From: Chaenocephalus aceratus
Taxonomy: Eukaryota; Chordata; Actinopteri; Perciformes; Channichthyidae
DNA: 64,000 bases
Reading direction: 5' to 3'
Assembly: GCA_023974075.1 (NCBI GenBank)
Contig: CM043797.1
Coordinates: forward strand, 28,537,523-28,601,522
Both the position numbers and the translations under genes were made by a program. The notes under the pieces were generated by a model. It was not told the origin of the DNA and searched no databases. It worked only from the letters and a program-made list of their open reading frames with translations. Numbering within the stretch: the stretch's first letter is position 1; each line of letters starts with the position of its first letter. Of this stretch, positions 53,501 through 63,882 are shown piece after piece.

Positions 53501-54189
53501 AATGCAGGACTATATTACACTGTATTTTTTTTTACTTTAAAGTATCTTAATTATTGTACTGCCACTAATTCCCACAAACCCGAATACATCACGGTAATGA
53601 ATATTCCAATTTCCCATCTGCACTTGAACATCACGCATAACTTTCGTTGTCTTCACTGACAAGGGGTAAACGAAACTGAAACGTAGCACAGCTGATTGAG
53701 CTGCACAACAAGTTCATTTATGGATTTCGATGCAGGCTCATAAGATAATGATTAAACACAAGATAAAGTAAATGTAATTGTCTTGAAAGACGAAGAACCA
53801 TCAGATATTCCTCATCATATATCCTCAAAATATATTCAATTTAGATAAAAAATGTCATGATAAAAAACACTTCACGTTTTTACTTAAGTACTAACTGTCT
53901 AAGTTTTTATTATTTGATGGGCTTATACATGGTTATTTCTTATTATGTCGAGATTCTGCAGCCTACCTGTTGTTCTCCCATCTTTACGGTTCTTTCGTCC
54001 AAGTTGTCCCTGAGAGTTGTTTCCACATGACAACACGCTGCCCTCCCCGTTGAGCAGTAAAGTGTGCTGGTCCCCGCAGCAGATGTCGGTGATAACCCCG
54101 GGGACAGACAGGACACCGGGCTGAAGGGCTGTCTGTGGACCGAACTGTCCACTGGAGCTGTCTCCCCAACAGTACAGCTGCACCATCAT
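41563..54189 (-). CDS. Small HERC E3 ubiquitin ligase (RCC1 repeats + HECT), complete, 1,016 residues
   Basis: Minus strand, 23 coding exons, downward: 54,189-53,967; 50,445-50,295; 50,190-50,114; 49,707-49,480; 49,136-49,045; 48,943-48,816; 48,660-48,506; 48,255-48,200; 47,770-47,679; 47,558-47,499; 47,376-47,280; 47,085-46,905; 46,443-46,292; 45,960-45,841; 45,706-45,608; 45,433-45,263; 44,581-44,438; 43,875-43,709; 43,604-43,541; 43,440-43,370; 42,820-42,637; 42,027-41,925; 41,798-41,563. Lengths sum to 3,051 with every junction in phase. The N-terminus starts [20 protein letters not shown]1-type blades recur ([50 protein letters not shown]). The middle is helical; the C-terminal HECT domain includes [12 protein letters not shown] and [11 protein letters not shown], whose Cys is the ubiquitin thioester site. 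Length fits HERC3-6 (about 1,020-1,060). HERC5/6-type proteins are interferon-linked in mammals; which paralogue this is cannot be decided here. Confidence 0.93.
42125..42498. mobile_element. MITE in HERC intron (copy A)
   Basis: Ends TTAAAGGTCTCATGTTAT and ATAATATGTGACCTTTAA are inverted repeats of a common fish family. The same insertion is present in copy B, so it predates the duplication. Confidence 0.7.
43010..43174 (+). mobile_element. SINE fragment unique to copy A
   Basis: Contains CCTTGGGCAAGACACTTCAC and the tail GTAAAGTGCTTTGAGTCATT, then AAAGCGCTATAATAAATG and ATT repeats, characteristic of fish SINEs sharing a LINE-derived 3' end. Copy B reads straight through (CTGCTAGATGGCAGC), giving the empty site. 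The tRNA-like head is missing. Confidence 0.75.
44080..44386. mobile_element. hAT-like MITE in a HERC intron
   Basis: Left end CTGGGCAGTATATCGA and right end TTTTACCCAGCCCTA are the imperfect inverted termini of a dispersed 'GGGCTGGGYA' family. No clear duplication was found, and the family name is not certain. Confidence 0.5.
50484..51419 (+). mobile_element. tRNA-derived SINE, interrupted by a MITE
   Basis: The head (50,484-50,611) has pol III promoter-like boxes: TGTGGCGCAGCGGACTAGGG (A-box region) and GGTTCAAACCCC (B box, about 50,533). It is followed by CCCTGGGCAAGACACTTCAC. The tail resumes at 51,342 with AAGTCGCTTTGGATAAAAGC and ends in (TGTAA)n at about 51,419. The 729-bp insert between the two halves is a separate element. 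Confidence 0.8.
50612..51340. mobile_element. TA-flanked fold-back MITE inside the SINE
   Basis: GAGTGGCGAAGTC at the left and GACTTTGCCACTC at the right are inverse. Arms of about 140-150 bp match (shared core GTATTGAAGTCAATGGAGA). TA flanks both ends, consistent with a Tc1/mariner-type insertion. No coding content is recognised. Confidence 0.75.
51593..53441. mobile_element. Decayed DNA transposon in HERC intron 1
   Basis: Ends CATGGGCGTCGCAGCCATTA and CTTCCTACGCCCATG are inverse, with TCATTT on both sides. The right end exists twice (about 53,304 and 53,441) because of a tandem duplication of about 137 bp. Inside, a short plus-strand exon-like piece opens [10 protein letters not shown] (about 52,008) before a good donor. 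A second exon-like piece (about 52,717-52,775, [12 protein letters not shown]) has GT-AG-like borders, as in hAT transposase first exons. Confidence 0.55.
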
Positions 54190-55480
54190 GTAGTCTCCAC
54201 CTGGACTCTGTCTACAGCATTTGCGCCTGCAATTTATCCCCTCTGATGTTACCTTCAATTGCTGTCGGAGGTATCAGTATCACAATAGTAAATATGCATT
54301 TGTGCTTCTCTTTCTGCGGGTTAATTAAGTAGGCTTGCTTAAAAAGTCTAGCACGTTAACTAAGTTTGTAACTAGCTTAAATGTGTCATTTATTTTTCCA
54401 ACAAAGCAAGCAAAAGACAATTGAATAGAAACTATGATGTAAGTGATCTAATTTACGAGCCTGCCAATAAGACAGGAAGGTAGCATGAGAGACACCAGTT
54501 ACCAGAAGAGATCTATCTTTTAAAAGTCATGTTGACCGAAATGCTGAAACATAATGTAGCAAAATATAACTAGGTATATCTGCAAAAGGAATAAGTGGAT
54601 TTAAAAAAAAAAAAATTGTGTGTTGTTTTTTGTCTGACATAAATGGCAGAAAATTCTTACAAAAACTAAAATGCAAACTTTTAAATACAGAAACAGAGAT
54701 ATAAACAAGGCATTCATTAAAACATTTTATTATTACATAGATATTTGTCAAAATTATAGTAGATGTGAATTAAACGGACTCCTGTTTGGTTTAGTTTCAC
54801 TGAAATGAAACTTAAATGCAGGCTGAGGTCATCATTATTGTCTCAGACCAGCTGAAACTGAAACAATGCTGCCAAGCTTCCCCAGAAGGGTAGAACCTGT
54901 ACTTGTTTATTTATACATACAAGTATACACATACTGTATACACACAATCAGTTTGTTTGCCATTACATTAGTATTATAAATACATTGATTAAAAAACACA
55001 GAGAGTGAAGAAATCCACATTCCACAAAAGCCAAATGTTTTATATTTCAATCTCTCTTTTAATTGCTTCTTCTTTGACCCATGCTTCACCCAAGTTTCAT
55101 GAAAATTGAATTTGTTCAGTACTGCTGAAAACAAACAAAAACAAAACAAAACATCTTTACAAAGCTATTCATCTTAAGGCCAAATAAGTCTTTGATACTG
55201 GAGAGTTTTTGTTTTATTATTATCTAAAAACAGAGGGATGATAGTTCATATATGAGAATTCAATAGTCTTTTATTTTTGAAACTCTACATCAGATTGTCC
55301 TGATTTTCTCTGAGTCACTAGATGGGGTGTTCTGCTATCACCCTGGAGTGAAATAAGTCTTTGATACTGGAGAGTTTTTGTTGCATTCTTATCTAAAAAC
55401 ATCGGGACGATAGCTCATATGAGACTTCAAAGGTCTTTTATTTTGAAACTCTACATCAGATTATCTTGATATTCTCTAAT
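54190..55480. other. Noncoding DNA upstream of the HERC start codon
   Basis: A possible acceptor (ATAAATTGCAG, minus strand, about 54,230) precedes the HERC ATG and would join a noncoding 5' exon. Two similar segments of about 100 bp (about 55,185-55,300 and 55,350-55,465, core AAGTCTTTGATACTGGAGAG) form a direct repeat. Nothing else is recognised. Confidence 0.5.
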
Positions 55481-56662
55481 GTTGCATTTCCACTAAAGCG
55501 TGGAGCGCGTTTCTGAACAGATATGAGGAGCTGTGAGCTCTGAGGACTAACAGCTAACGGCTGATGTTGGTTTTGTGTTTCGCATTGAAAATGACGTCAC
55601 GGCTCCGCCTACACTGCGTTCGGGTCCACCGCGTCCCCCCCTCCCCCACCCCCACCCCCACCCCGTCCCAGAACTACACATGCTGGCTATTGTGTTTCGC
55701 AACATGTTCTCTATCTATGGCACGTCTCTCTACTGGGAGTTGTAGGTTTAAAAGACGTTTTCGTATTTCCCATAATAAGAAGTTGCCAGTATTAAACTGT
55801 GTACATCCCTGGAGGTTTAGGGGATAGGAAACACTCAAATTTAAAACATATAATTAATAAATGGGTGAAAATTGCTTGTGCCATAATGGGCAGCATTAAT
55901 ATATATACCCACATGCCAGCTAAGGTCAGAAGAGCTTTATTTAACAGCTGGTCTTATGTTTGTGACCCCTCCTGTTGTTAATTGATAACATTACATACAT
56001 TAATTGATAAGCCTGAAACATGCACTTGTCAAGGTTCAGAGGCACATTTTGCAAATATGGCAGTAGCCATCGATCAGCTTAAGATAAGATATACTTTATT
56101 GATCCCAAGTTGGAAACATTTGCGTTACATCAGCATGTGTAACAGTTGTAAATATGCAGTGGTGTTTATTTACATCATTTAGTATAATCACACAAATTCT
56201 ATGTTTTATAGTTAAACAATTATGTGTTCTTGATTTATTGATTGTTCCATACCTGACATGGCCGGAGATGAAATATCTACATCTTATAAGAGTATAATAC
56301 ATATAATATCAGTTAAAATAAAGTGCTTCAACATAGTTAACATTGCTGGAGGTATACACAAATATTGATAATGTCTTGTAATTCACTATTGAGGAACCTG
56401 CGGACCCAAGTTTTTCATTCAATGCATAACTACACCATAGTTGTGTATATTATATGTCAATAAACCTTAGAAAATCTTGAAAGGGGATGTGCAAAATAGT
56501 CATTATATACAGTCTTTAATTAACTATTAGTATAGAATAACGAGTAATGAATATACTTTAGGGATCCTATTAATATCTAATAATAAAAATAATGAAATTC
56601 AATAACATGCTTTAACCACTAGGTGTCACTTTATATCAGCTGTGCACCTTCATGGTGTAAAT

Positions 56663-58527
56663 CAGCGTTTCTCAAAGTGTGGGGCGCAGAGATGTGATAG
56701 GTGGGTCGCGAAAAAAAAAAAAGTATTTAAACCCCCGCCCGGGGTGCAAAACGTATCAATGAAAAGCGACCCTCTCCCACACAAAACAACACCTGTAGAT
56801 AACCCAATTTGTGTTCTTTGAAATTGAAAAGGATATTGCATTGTGTTTGTTACTTTCGTTGCAGTTGTATGTCTTAAGTGTAATTTGGCATGCTTTTATT
56901 TTGAAGGCAAGTTTACGCTGTTGACAGTTGTTGTTGCTATGGAAACAAGAAACGTTTCACAGCGGGCGGAACTTGTCATAAAGTCCACGATAATAAAGCC
57001 CACCCATTTAGAGGGAAGATATGATTGGTCAATTGTACTGTCATTTGACATTACTCTCGTTCAGTTACTATAGCTGGCCCTCTGTGAATTCATAGCTGGA
57101 CGTCCAATCAGCTCCTGTCTTCACAGACTCTCAGAGAGGAGCTTCTTTCATTTAACCCTTCACATTCAAACAGAAACTGAATAGGCAGATTCAAAGGATT
57201 TATTTCTTTGGAAATGTTATTTTAAATACAATTTAATCAAGTTATTTTTGGTAAAACTATTGACAAATATTACTAAAAACATATTTAAAAAAAATATATA
57301 AAGAAAAATATAATTTGTTTTAATGTTTTTAAATATTATTTTGTAGAATATCTTAGGCCCTCAGAGACAGGCTCGCCACTGGTAAAAATCTCTCATACAC
57401 ACGTGTGAAACGCTCTCACAGACACACACAACAGCGTTGCAGTCGGGAAGAAAAGCAATGTGGAAAGAGCGAGAGAGCGAGAGAGCAAGAGAGAGAGCAC
57501 ACCTTTATCTATTTAATAAAGTTGTACAAAATAAAGTAAGAAATCATTCCAATGTGTACTATAGGACAGTAAAAAGTTTAAAAGGGGAGTGATTAGTCAA
57601 ATATTCATAAATAAAAAGAAAGAATGCTAACTAGGTAACATAAGATAAGAATAAACAAGTTTAAATGATTTGTTGTGATCATATTCTAAAGATGTTTGGA
57701 TTATTGAAAAGTATACAGCTCCCTTTCATCTGAGTGTTGAGAGCTGTATCCATAAATTCATGTTGGGCTCAAAGTAGGGCTGCTCGATTATGGCAAAAAT
57801 CATAATCTTGATTATTTGGGTCAATAATTGATATCACGATTATTAAAAACGATTAACCATTTACTTTGAAAAACATCAATTTATTGAAGAAAATAATTTG
57901 AAAAGTATGTTTTTAACAGTTGATTACCCTGAACTTTAAGTATAATTCAACTGAAAAACCTATTTAAAAAATAAATAAAATCGTTTTATTTCGATTATGT
58001 TGTTTTCATAATCGTTGCAAGCCAAAATCGTAATTGCGATTAAAATACGATTTAATTGAGCAGCCCTAGCTCAAAGTGCACCAGATTGATGCATTCAACT
58101 TCAACATTTAAAAAAAATCTTCCTGGTGGTGCATGCCCTCGGACCCTCGAGGATGTGACATCCACCACCAAATAAAGCAGGTTAAAATAATTAAATTGCA
58201 TACATTTTATTTTAGTAAACACTGAAAACGGGTCCCACAGACCCAAACAGCACTCAAAGGTTAAAGGTAGCATATAATAATGTTAAAATGTGCTAAATAT
58301 ATACACTGCAAAAAACAAAAAAGAGGAGTAAAAGTAGCTCACGACTTGTTTTATTTTTTGAAAGTAACCCTCATCCTAAAAAAAGTTGGAGACCCCTGTT
58401 ATAGAACGATACATTTGACAATTTAAGCTTGGCCTACCATTTTATTGGAGCGATGAGGAACAGGTGGGGCTTGAAAAGGCCCACCTGTTCAAAGTGGGGA
58501 ATGACAGAAAAAGTTTGAGAACCACTG
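56663..58527. mobile_element. hAT-family element, 1.87 kb, perfect target duplication
   Basis: Ends CAGCGTTTCTCAAA and TTTGAGAACCACTG are inverted repeats flanked by identical GTGTAAAT (56,655-56,662 and 58,528-58,535). The related locus at about 13,099 keeps the uninterrupted GGTGTAAATGTAAC. It contains a smaller hAT MITE (57,775-58,068) and a GA-rich patch. No transposase frame was recognised. Confidence 0.9.
57775..58068. mobile_element. hAT-type MITE, 294 bp, nested in the larger hAT
   Basis: Ends TAGGGCTGCTCGATTATG and TTTAATTGAGCAGCCCTA with perfect 8-bp duplications GCTCAAAG (57,767-57,774 and 58,069-58,076). Its subterminal parts are rich in CGATTA motifs. It is the innermost layer of a three-level nest. 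Confidence 0.92.
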
Positions 58528-59470
58528 GTGTAAATACAGCCTATCTACCAATTGGATCAAATATAAAAGTCAACCGAATTAATGTTGATACTGCAAGGAG
58601 ACGTATTGTGTGAAAAGAAATGTAAGATGTTTAATTGCTAATATATTTATGATCCACGTCACGTTTTCAGTTCCTCATGTTTGTCTAGAGAAGTCTTCTC
58701 ATCAGGGCTCTATAAATAGAGAACTACGGCAGATATGTAATATGTAATGCAGCCGAACCGTGTATTACAATGCCGTTATGTGATGACTTTCTAAGAGAAA
58801 AGCAAGCACATTTGGAATAAAGTATTGTTCTATTTAAAAAAAAAAAATTCGGTCCGTTTCCGGTATTTGTTAATGACGATGTGCTGTGAGATGTGAGACT
58901 GGAATTGCACAGGGGAAAATAACGTATCTTTAGATGCGGATTTTGTTAAACTAATATCTTTGCGCTGTGGACCAACACTATACATTGACGGGGAGGGGGT
59001 AGCAATAAAGATAACACCATTAAACAGTTACACAACATAACAGAAATAATATCGATAGCAGCGTCTCTAGCAACCACCTTGGTAACAATGAAAACGTCGC
59101 GATTTCCTGAAGTAATCTTCGTAATAACTAGCAAACTAAAGATCATGTACATCCTCTGCACGCATAATCTGAAATAACAACTCATATTTCTCGCATAAAA
59201 TGACATCAAAACGCATTTTAATGGCCAAACTAACTTTAAAATAGGCATTTTCCACCGAGAATTAAACGAAGTTCGGCCATGTTTTCTTTTTCTGCAGGGA
59301 GAAATTTGAAGATCACGTGACATAGACGCCAGCCATTGGAATGAATGGTGAAAAAAAACGGGGTTTGTCAAACAAAGCACATGGTGTAGTCCAAACGATA
59401 GCTGGGGATTCTGGGTAGTGTAGTGTCTTCTGCCATCCTTTACTCCGAAAAAATATTTGTTTCTCCGAAT

Positions 59471-60240
59471 CGAAGGGGAAAAATACAAAAGCATTGCACA
59501 CAATTTAAACCAATCAATGTTGTGTAATTAACAAGGATAATCTGGTGTTTTTTAGTCGATGAGTAGTGCAGATATCACTGTAAAATCAATCGACAGTAAA
59601 AGGAATACTTACTTCCGGGTGGACAATTCTCCGTTATTCAATGGGAATGGACGCTCACATTGCCTTTAAGGGCAGCCGACACAAACGAATGCCGTGCTTC
59701 CATGAGAGTCAAATCCCGCCGCAGATGGGAATACATTGCAATCAGTTGAAAGCTATTTGCGTCCCTTTATGAAGCTGAAGGAGCCTAGGAGCGTCACAAC
59801 TGCACGCTACGGACACTGACCAAACGTCGCTCCTGGACGCTTAGGGAGTGAGAGTGTGTTGCGTTTCACGGAGAAGATCTCCCCGTCGTAATACAGCCAG
59901 CAGCAGGGGAAACTGACGCTGCTGGCAAGTCCGCGAATGTCTGTCGAATATCCTACCTTAAACTAACTTCACCGCGGTGTTGAACAAGGCTTTTTAAGCT
60001 GAACATCGCCACAATTGTTCTGTCACAGCCGAAGTAAAAACAATAAGTGTGGCTTAATATTGAGTAAGTAAAAGGTTTATAACGCTGTGAGAATGGGTCT
60101 GCGGTGAGCATTTCTCCGAGATCCCAACTTAGTAGGCCGAAAAACGTTTACCCGCATTTAAACAGTCCATTAAAACAGTCTATTTTAAACATCATAAATA
60201 CAAACAACAATGAATACTTACAGGTTGTGTACCCGAATCT
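59471..60240. promoter_or_regulatory. CpG-richer block with candidate noncoding first exons of HERC (minus strand)
   Basis: Two minus-strand donor sites, CGGAA|GTAAGT at 59,613 and CAACCT|GTAAGT at 60,222, occur in a locally CpG-enriched block upstream of the HERC coding start. Either could splice to the HERC coding exon at 54.2 kb. No transcript evidence is available, and parts of the block may themselves be repeat-derived. Confidence 0.3.
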
Positions 60241-60429
60241 CCCGCTGGTCCAAACAAAGTAGGATCAGTATTGTTGTTCAGTGCCCTACGCTGTACATAT
60301 CTGGCATGAATAGCTGAAAGGTTTGTGAAGCTTTGTTTCGTGAAATGCTGGCAGAGGGTGTGGCCTCTGGGTATTGACACGTCACAGTACCCAGGAAGTA
60401 AACAATGGAAAATGAGAAATCTCCAACGA

Positions 60430-60585
60430 GGCGTTTTGGGGCAGCATAGACTGTGTTTTACTCCAACAGGGTGTACTTTGAGGGTTTTGACTCTGCAGAC
60501 CGTTTACATGCATAAAAACCTTCATAACACACAAGGCGACAAGGGGACGGGTAATAACCGGATAAGCATGGACCTTTAATTATTG
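60430..60585. repeat. Fragment of a dispersed fish repeat ending in GACCTTTAA
   Basis: Contains CTCTGCAGACCGTTTACATG and ends GGACCTTTAATTA, similar to the terminus of the MITE at 42,125-42,498. Only one end is present. Confidence 0.4.
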
Positions 60586-60753
60586 AAAGGATGAAAAACT
60601 CTAGTCTAAATGACTCTTTATGTGTACTTAATTATACATATTTGTTCCATCTCTAATGTCTGTTCATATAATTAATTTCTCTGTTGTTGGATATGAATTG
60701 GATTTGGAATTCAAATCTAATGTGAGTTTCCCATTTCACTTCAGTCCACTGAC

Positions 60754-60883
60754 CTGTTGAGTTGAGCACAGTGTGCCATCAGAACGGTCTTTCCTGTGCA
60801 CGGGCCTCCTGTCACCACTAGGGGGCGCTGCTGTTCACTCTGCTCCACATAGGCTCTGACTTCCAGCAAATACAAATACCATC
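60754..60883 (-). CDS. Isolated P-loop NTPase exon (STAND/NACHT-like), partial
   Basis: Minus strand, 130 bp. It opens after the acceptor GCATTACAG, encodes 42 codons in one clean frame and closes at the donor CAACAG|GTCAGT. The peptide runs WYLYLLEVRAYVEQSEQQR, then LVVTGGPCTGKTVLMAHCAQ, with a textbook Walker A (GGPCTGKT) after a short beta-strand. This arrangement (helix, Gln/Ser-rich turn, PLVV strand, P-loop, 'LMAHCAQ' helix) is usual in STAND NTPases such as the NPHP3, NWD and TEP1 groups; the family cannot be named from one exon. No Walker B or other companion exon was found on either side. It lies between the two HERC copies, so the rest of its gene is outside the window or was lost. 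Confidence 0.65.
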
Positions 60884-61708
60884 CTGTAATGCAATGTGAC
60901 TGCAAATGTTGTCTATATCAGAATGTCACAGGGAAAATAGATCATACAATATCCCCAAAAATACATTTAAAGTGGTTATAAAAACGTAATTTACTAAATT
61001 GTAAAGTAATTATTTGACTTAGAAGAGATATTCCTCTGCTCTTAATCCTTTACGATGCCAAAGGTAAGATAAAACAGAACAAGTTAACAATATATTGAAT
61101 AAACTGCAAACCGGTATTGAATAGAAAAACACATTTATTTAGTTTGTTAGGTTACAAAGTTAAGAAAACAATACATTTCCTGATTAACAAAGATTTTGTT
61201 TTACTTTGGTCACACAAACATAAAATATTAACTTACGTTTTAAACTTGTACAACATGAACGGAAGAAGTCCTTAATGCTAAGAATGTCATCATAATGTTT
61301 CAAAAGAATGGTGCTCAATCCAGAGTGGACCTACTGTAACAGTGACAGAAATGGCAGTAGCCGGATTTCTGGACACACAATTTGTGGAGAATGATTTTAA
61401 AATGTTGGCCCACTATACACTTTAAAGTGTTGTGTTACGTCAGGCAGTTTTCATTTATTTTTAAATCTTTCTTCCCCATTCAAATGTGTGTTTATGCTAA
61501 AACACCGGTCATACCTATAACAGAGTTCCCAAAAAACTGATTTCTTAATATGTCAACATGTTTAAGTGAAATCAAAACAAATACATGCATAACTGTTTCT
61601 CAAACTACTGAATAATAGAATATGGACTGCTGATGAAGCTTACATTTGGCAGATTATTCCGACAAAAATAACAACTCTTTAAATGATAATAATGCGGACT
61701 TCATTACT

Positions 61709-63882
61709 TCATTCTGTAATGTCTGCTTTCTTACAGAAGCCTCTGTTGTGATTAATAGCCTGGAGGAGCCTGGTGTGCATGGTCCTCTCGGCCGGGTACC
61801 TCTGGTAGACGGGCAGTAACAGCAGACGGTGGCAGGTGAGGGATTCTGGCTTATGGATCTCGGTGGAATCGGGCAACACTGCGACTTTCATCTGAACACT
61901 CTCCATACCCAGGAAGGGAACACGGTAGGAGCCGGTGACGAACACTGATAACAGATAAATAATCTTAAATTAATGAAATACAACTTCATAGAACACCAAG
62001 GAAGCTAATACTGATAGCAGGGACTCTACTTGAAACGTAATGATGTCAATCATTCATTTCTGATACTTACGAAATAATTTTTCTTCTCCTCCGCGGTCAG
62101 ATTCTCAAACACCTCCCAGAAGGTCACGATGTTTGGATGCCTGTCATGGTAGTCTCCTTCATAAACTGTGTTCTGTTTGGAAATGACATGTGGAAAGTTA
62201 CTTTACATCTCCCCTACAAGCACTTAAACACACAAAACTGTAGGAACAAGCAAAGTAACTGAGCATATCTTAAAGGTCTCATGTTATTTACCTTTTTAGG
62301 TTTATTTAAATATTTTTGGAGACTACTAGAATATGTTTATATGCTGTAATGTTCAAAAAACCCATTATTCTTCTCATACTGCCTGCCTGAAAAGAGCTGT
62401 ATTCAGCCTCTTCCTGAATCTGATGAACTCCTCAGACCCTCCCTCCCAAAAGCTCAGTCTATTCTCATTGGTCAGTGTTTCCCACTAGCTGTCGAATGGT
62501 ATCTCAAATCTGATTTGCTCTTTCTTAGACAGGATTTTAAATATGTGGATCAGCAGAACATTTTAATTCTTTATTGCTGAAACTTTCTGAGTATCTTTAG
62601 TATATGTCTGTGTAAAATACATGAAAAGGTGCATATTGCATAATATGTGACCTTCAACTGAAACAGTCACTTAAACACATACCTAAAAAACGGGTCATCT
62701 TGTTCTCCATATTTTTGTGATATATTCTTGTTTCAAATGATATATCCTCAGACATAAGATAAAACATTATTCTGAATATCTGAACTTCAGCAGACCTTCT
62801 TGAACACCTCCCAGTCGTAGTTCTCCTGGCCCACCATCACTGCCTGCAGCTCCTCGGGCTGGAAGAACTCCACCACGTCGATATCACACACCTTGAAGAA
62901 GCCTTTCTTGAACGCTTCAAATGCTCCCTCCACTGATTTGTTGAAGGCATAGTTGACGTAGGCGTCTACAAACTCTTTCCTATTAAAACATTTAATAAAA
63001 GAATATACAAAAGACTAAACTGAGTGCTGACATTGTGCTAAAAATAAATCTTAAGAAATTCTAAATGTTGCTTCTACATTACACTATACACAGTAGAGCA
63101 ACTCAACACTACATCTTTAATGAAAGTAATGTATTTTTGCACTGAGATATGACAGGTTTAACTGTTTTAAACTGCTAGATGGCAGCAAAAGCAGGATTTG
63201 CAGTCGACGTAAGAATGGATCATTGTGTGTTTGTTGACAGCATGTAATGCTGAATAGCAAGAAATCTGGGAGGTTGTCAAAGACACAGACTGACAGAAAC
63301 TAAATACATGTGTAAAGCTTGTGAGGCAGACTAAAGCTGTGCAGATCAGATTGCTAAATACAGCAGTTAGCCGTACCTGTTGGACGCTGTCACAAGTTTC
63401 CCAGTTTCTTTCGGATCAAGTTCAGCTGTTTCGCCGCCCCAGGGCACCTGGTCAAACAAACGATTACAGCCAGAGTGGAATATGCAGAAACACATATGAG
63501 CAACAGAGCAGAATAATGCCTTTCGGACTGCGATTGAGTAAACTTACAGTGAAAGTAATGTCCATTGTTTTGACCTCATCAGGAGGACAGTCCAACAGGA
63601 ACTGCCAAGACCTGCAAACAAGAATGTCAATAATACAAAAAGATCAATCTAAAACAACTATAACCTGCAAACTATAGAAATTGTTAAAATATAAATAAGA
63701 ATATGTGAGTATTACTCTCCCATGACAGGGTCGAACTCCTTCATGTCGTCCAGTGAGGGTTTGATCTTGAGCAGCTTCTTGAAGAGAACCAGTGGGAAGC
63801 GCAAGTGGACAAGGTTGTGGTGGTAGAGAGCCAGGCCGCACAGAACGCCAAACAGGAAGTAAGTCTTCTCCTCTACTTTTGG
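61709..63882 (-). pseudogene. Second HERC copy, last six exons, frameshifted before the HECT active site
   Basis: Exons equivalent to the final six of the complete gene: 63,882-63,716; 63,611-63,548; 63,447-63,377; 62,979-62,796; 62,172-62,071; 61,944-61,709. Splice borders are preserved. Changes in the first five are few (for example Val to Ile in KVKPS and Val to Leu in GKVV). The penultimate exon is 102 bases instead of 103: GAAGACAAAATT has become GAAGAAAAATT. The last exon is therefore read out of frame and stops after about 19 codons, losing [11 protein letters not shown] and its thioester Cys. The 5' part lies beyond 64,000, so it could be a dead copy, a ligase-dead RCC1 protein or an assembly error in a homopolymer. 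Confidence 0.85.
62270..62657. mobile_element. MITE in HERC intron (copy B)
   Basis: Same position and ends as 42,125-42,498 in copy A, with small internal differences, showing that it was carried along by the duplication. Confidence 0.7.

Larger units (their letters stand above)
55660..59470. mobile_element. Second, truncated copy of the THAP-element interior, enlarged by nested hATs
   Basis: 55,670-55,870 matches 10,829-11,060 (CACATGCTGGCTATTGTGTT). 56,285-56,345 matches 12,325-12,395. 58,530-58,830 matches 13,100-13,410 (GATACTGCAAGGAGACGTAT). An inverted match to 10,625-10,722 lies at about 59,356-59,470. The outer arms with the THAP start are absent. The left boundary adjoins a piece resembling the Harbinger-like element (GCATTTCCACTAAAGCG, about 55,484). 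The 185-codon open frame at 58,946-59,503 lies within this repeat and shows no domain. Confidence 0.75.

Noticed and set aside
58946..59503. 185-codon minus-strand open frame
   Set aside because: It lies in the right part of the THAP-element copy and shows no domain. Part of it overlaps an inverted match to noncoding sequence at 10.6-10.7 kb, so it is most likely a chance frame.
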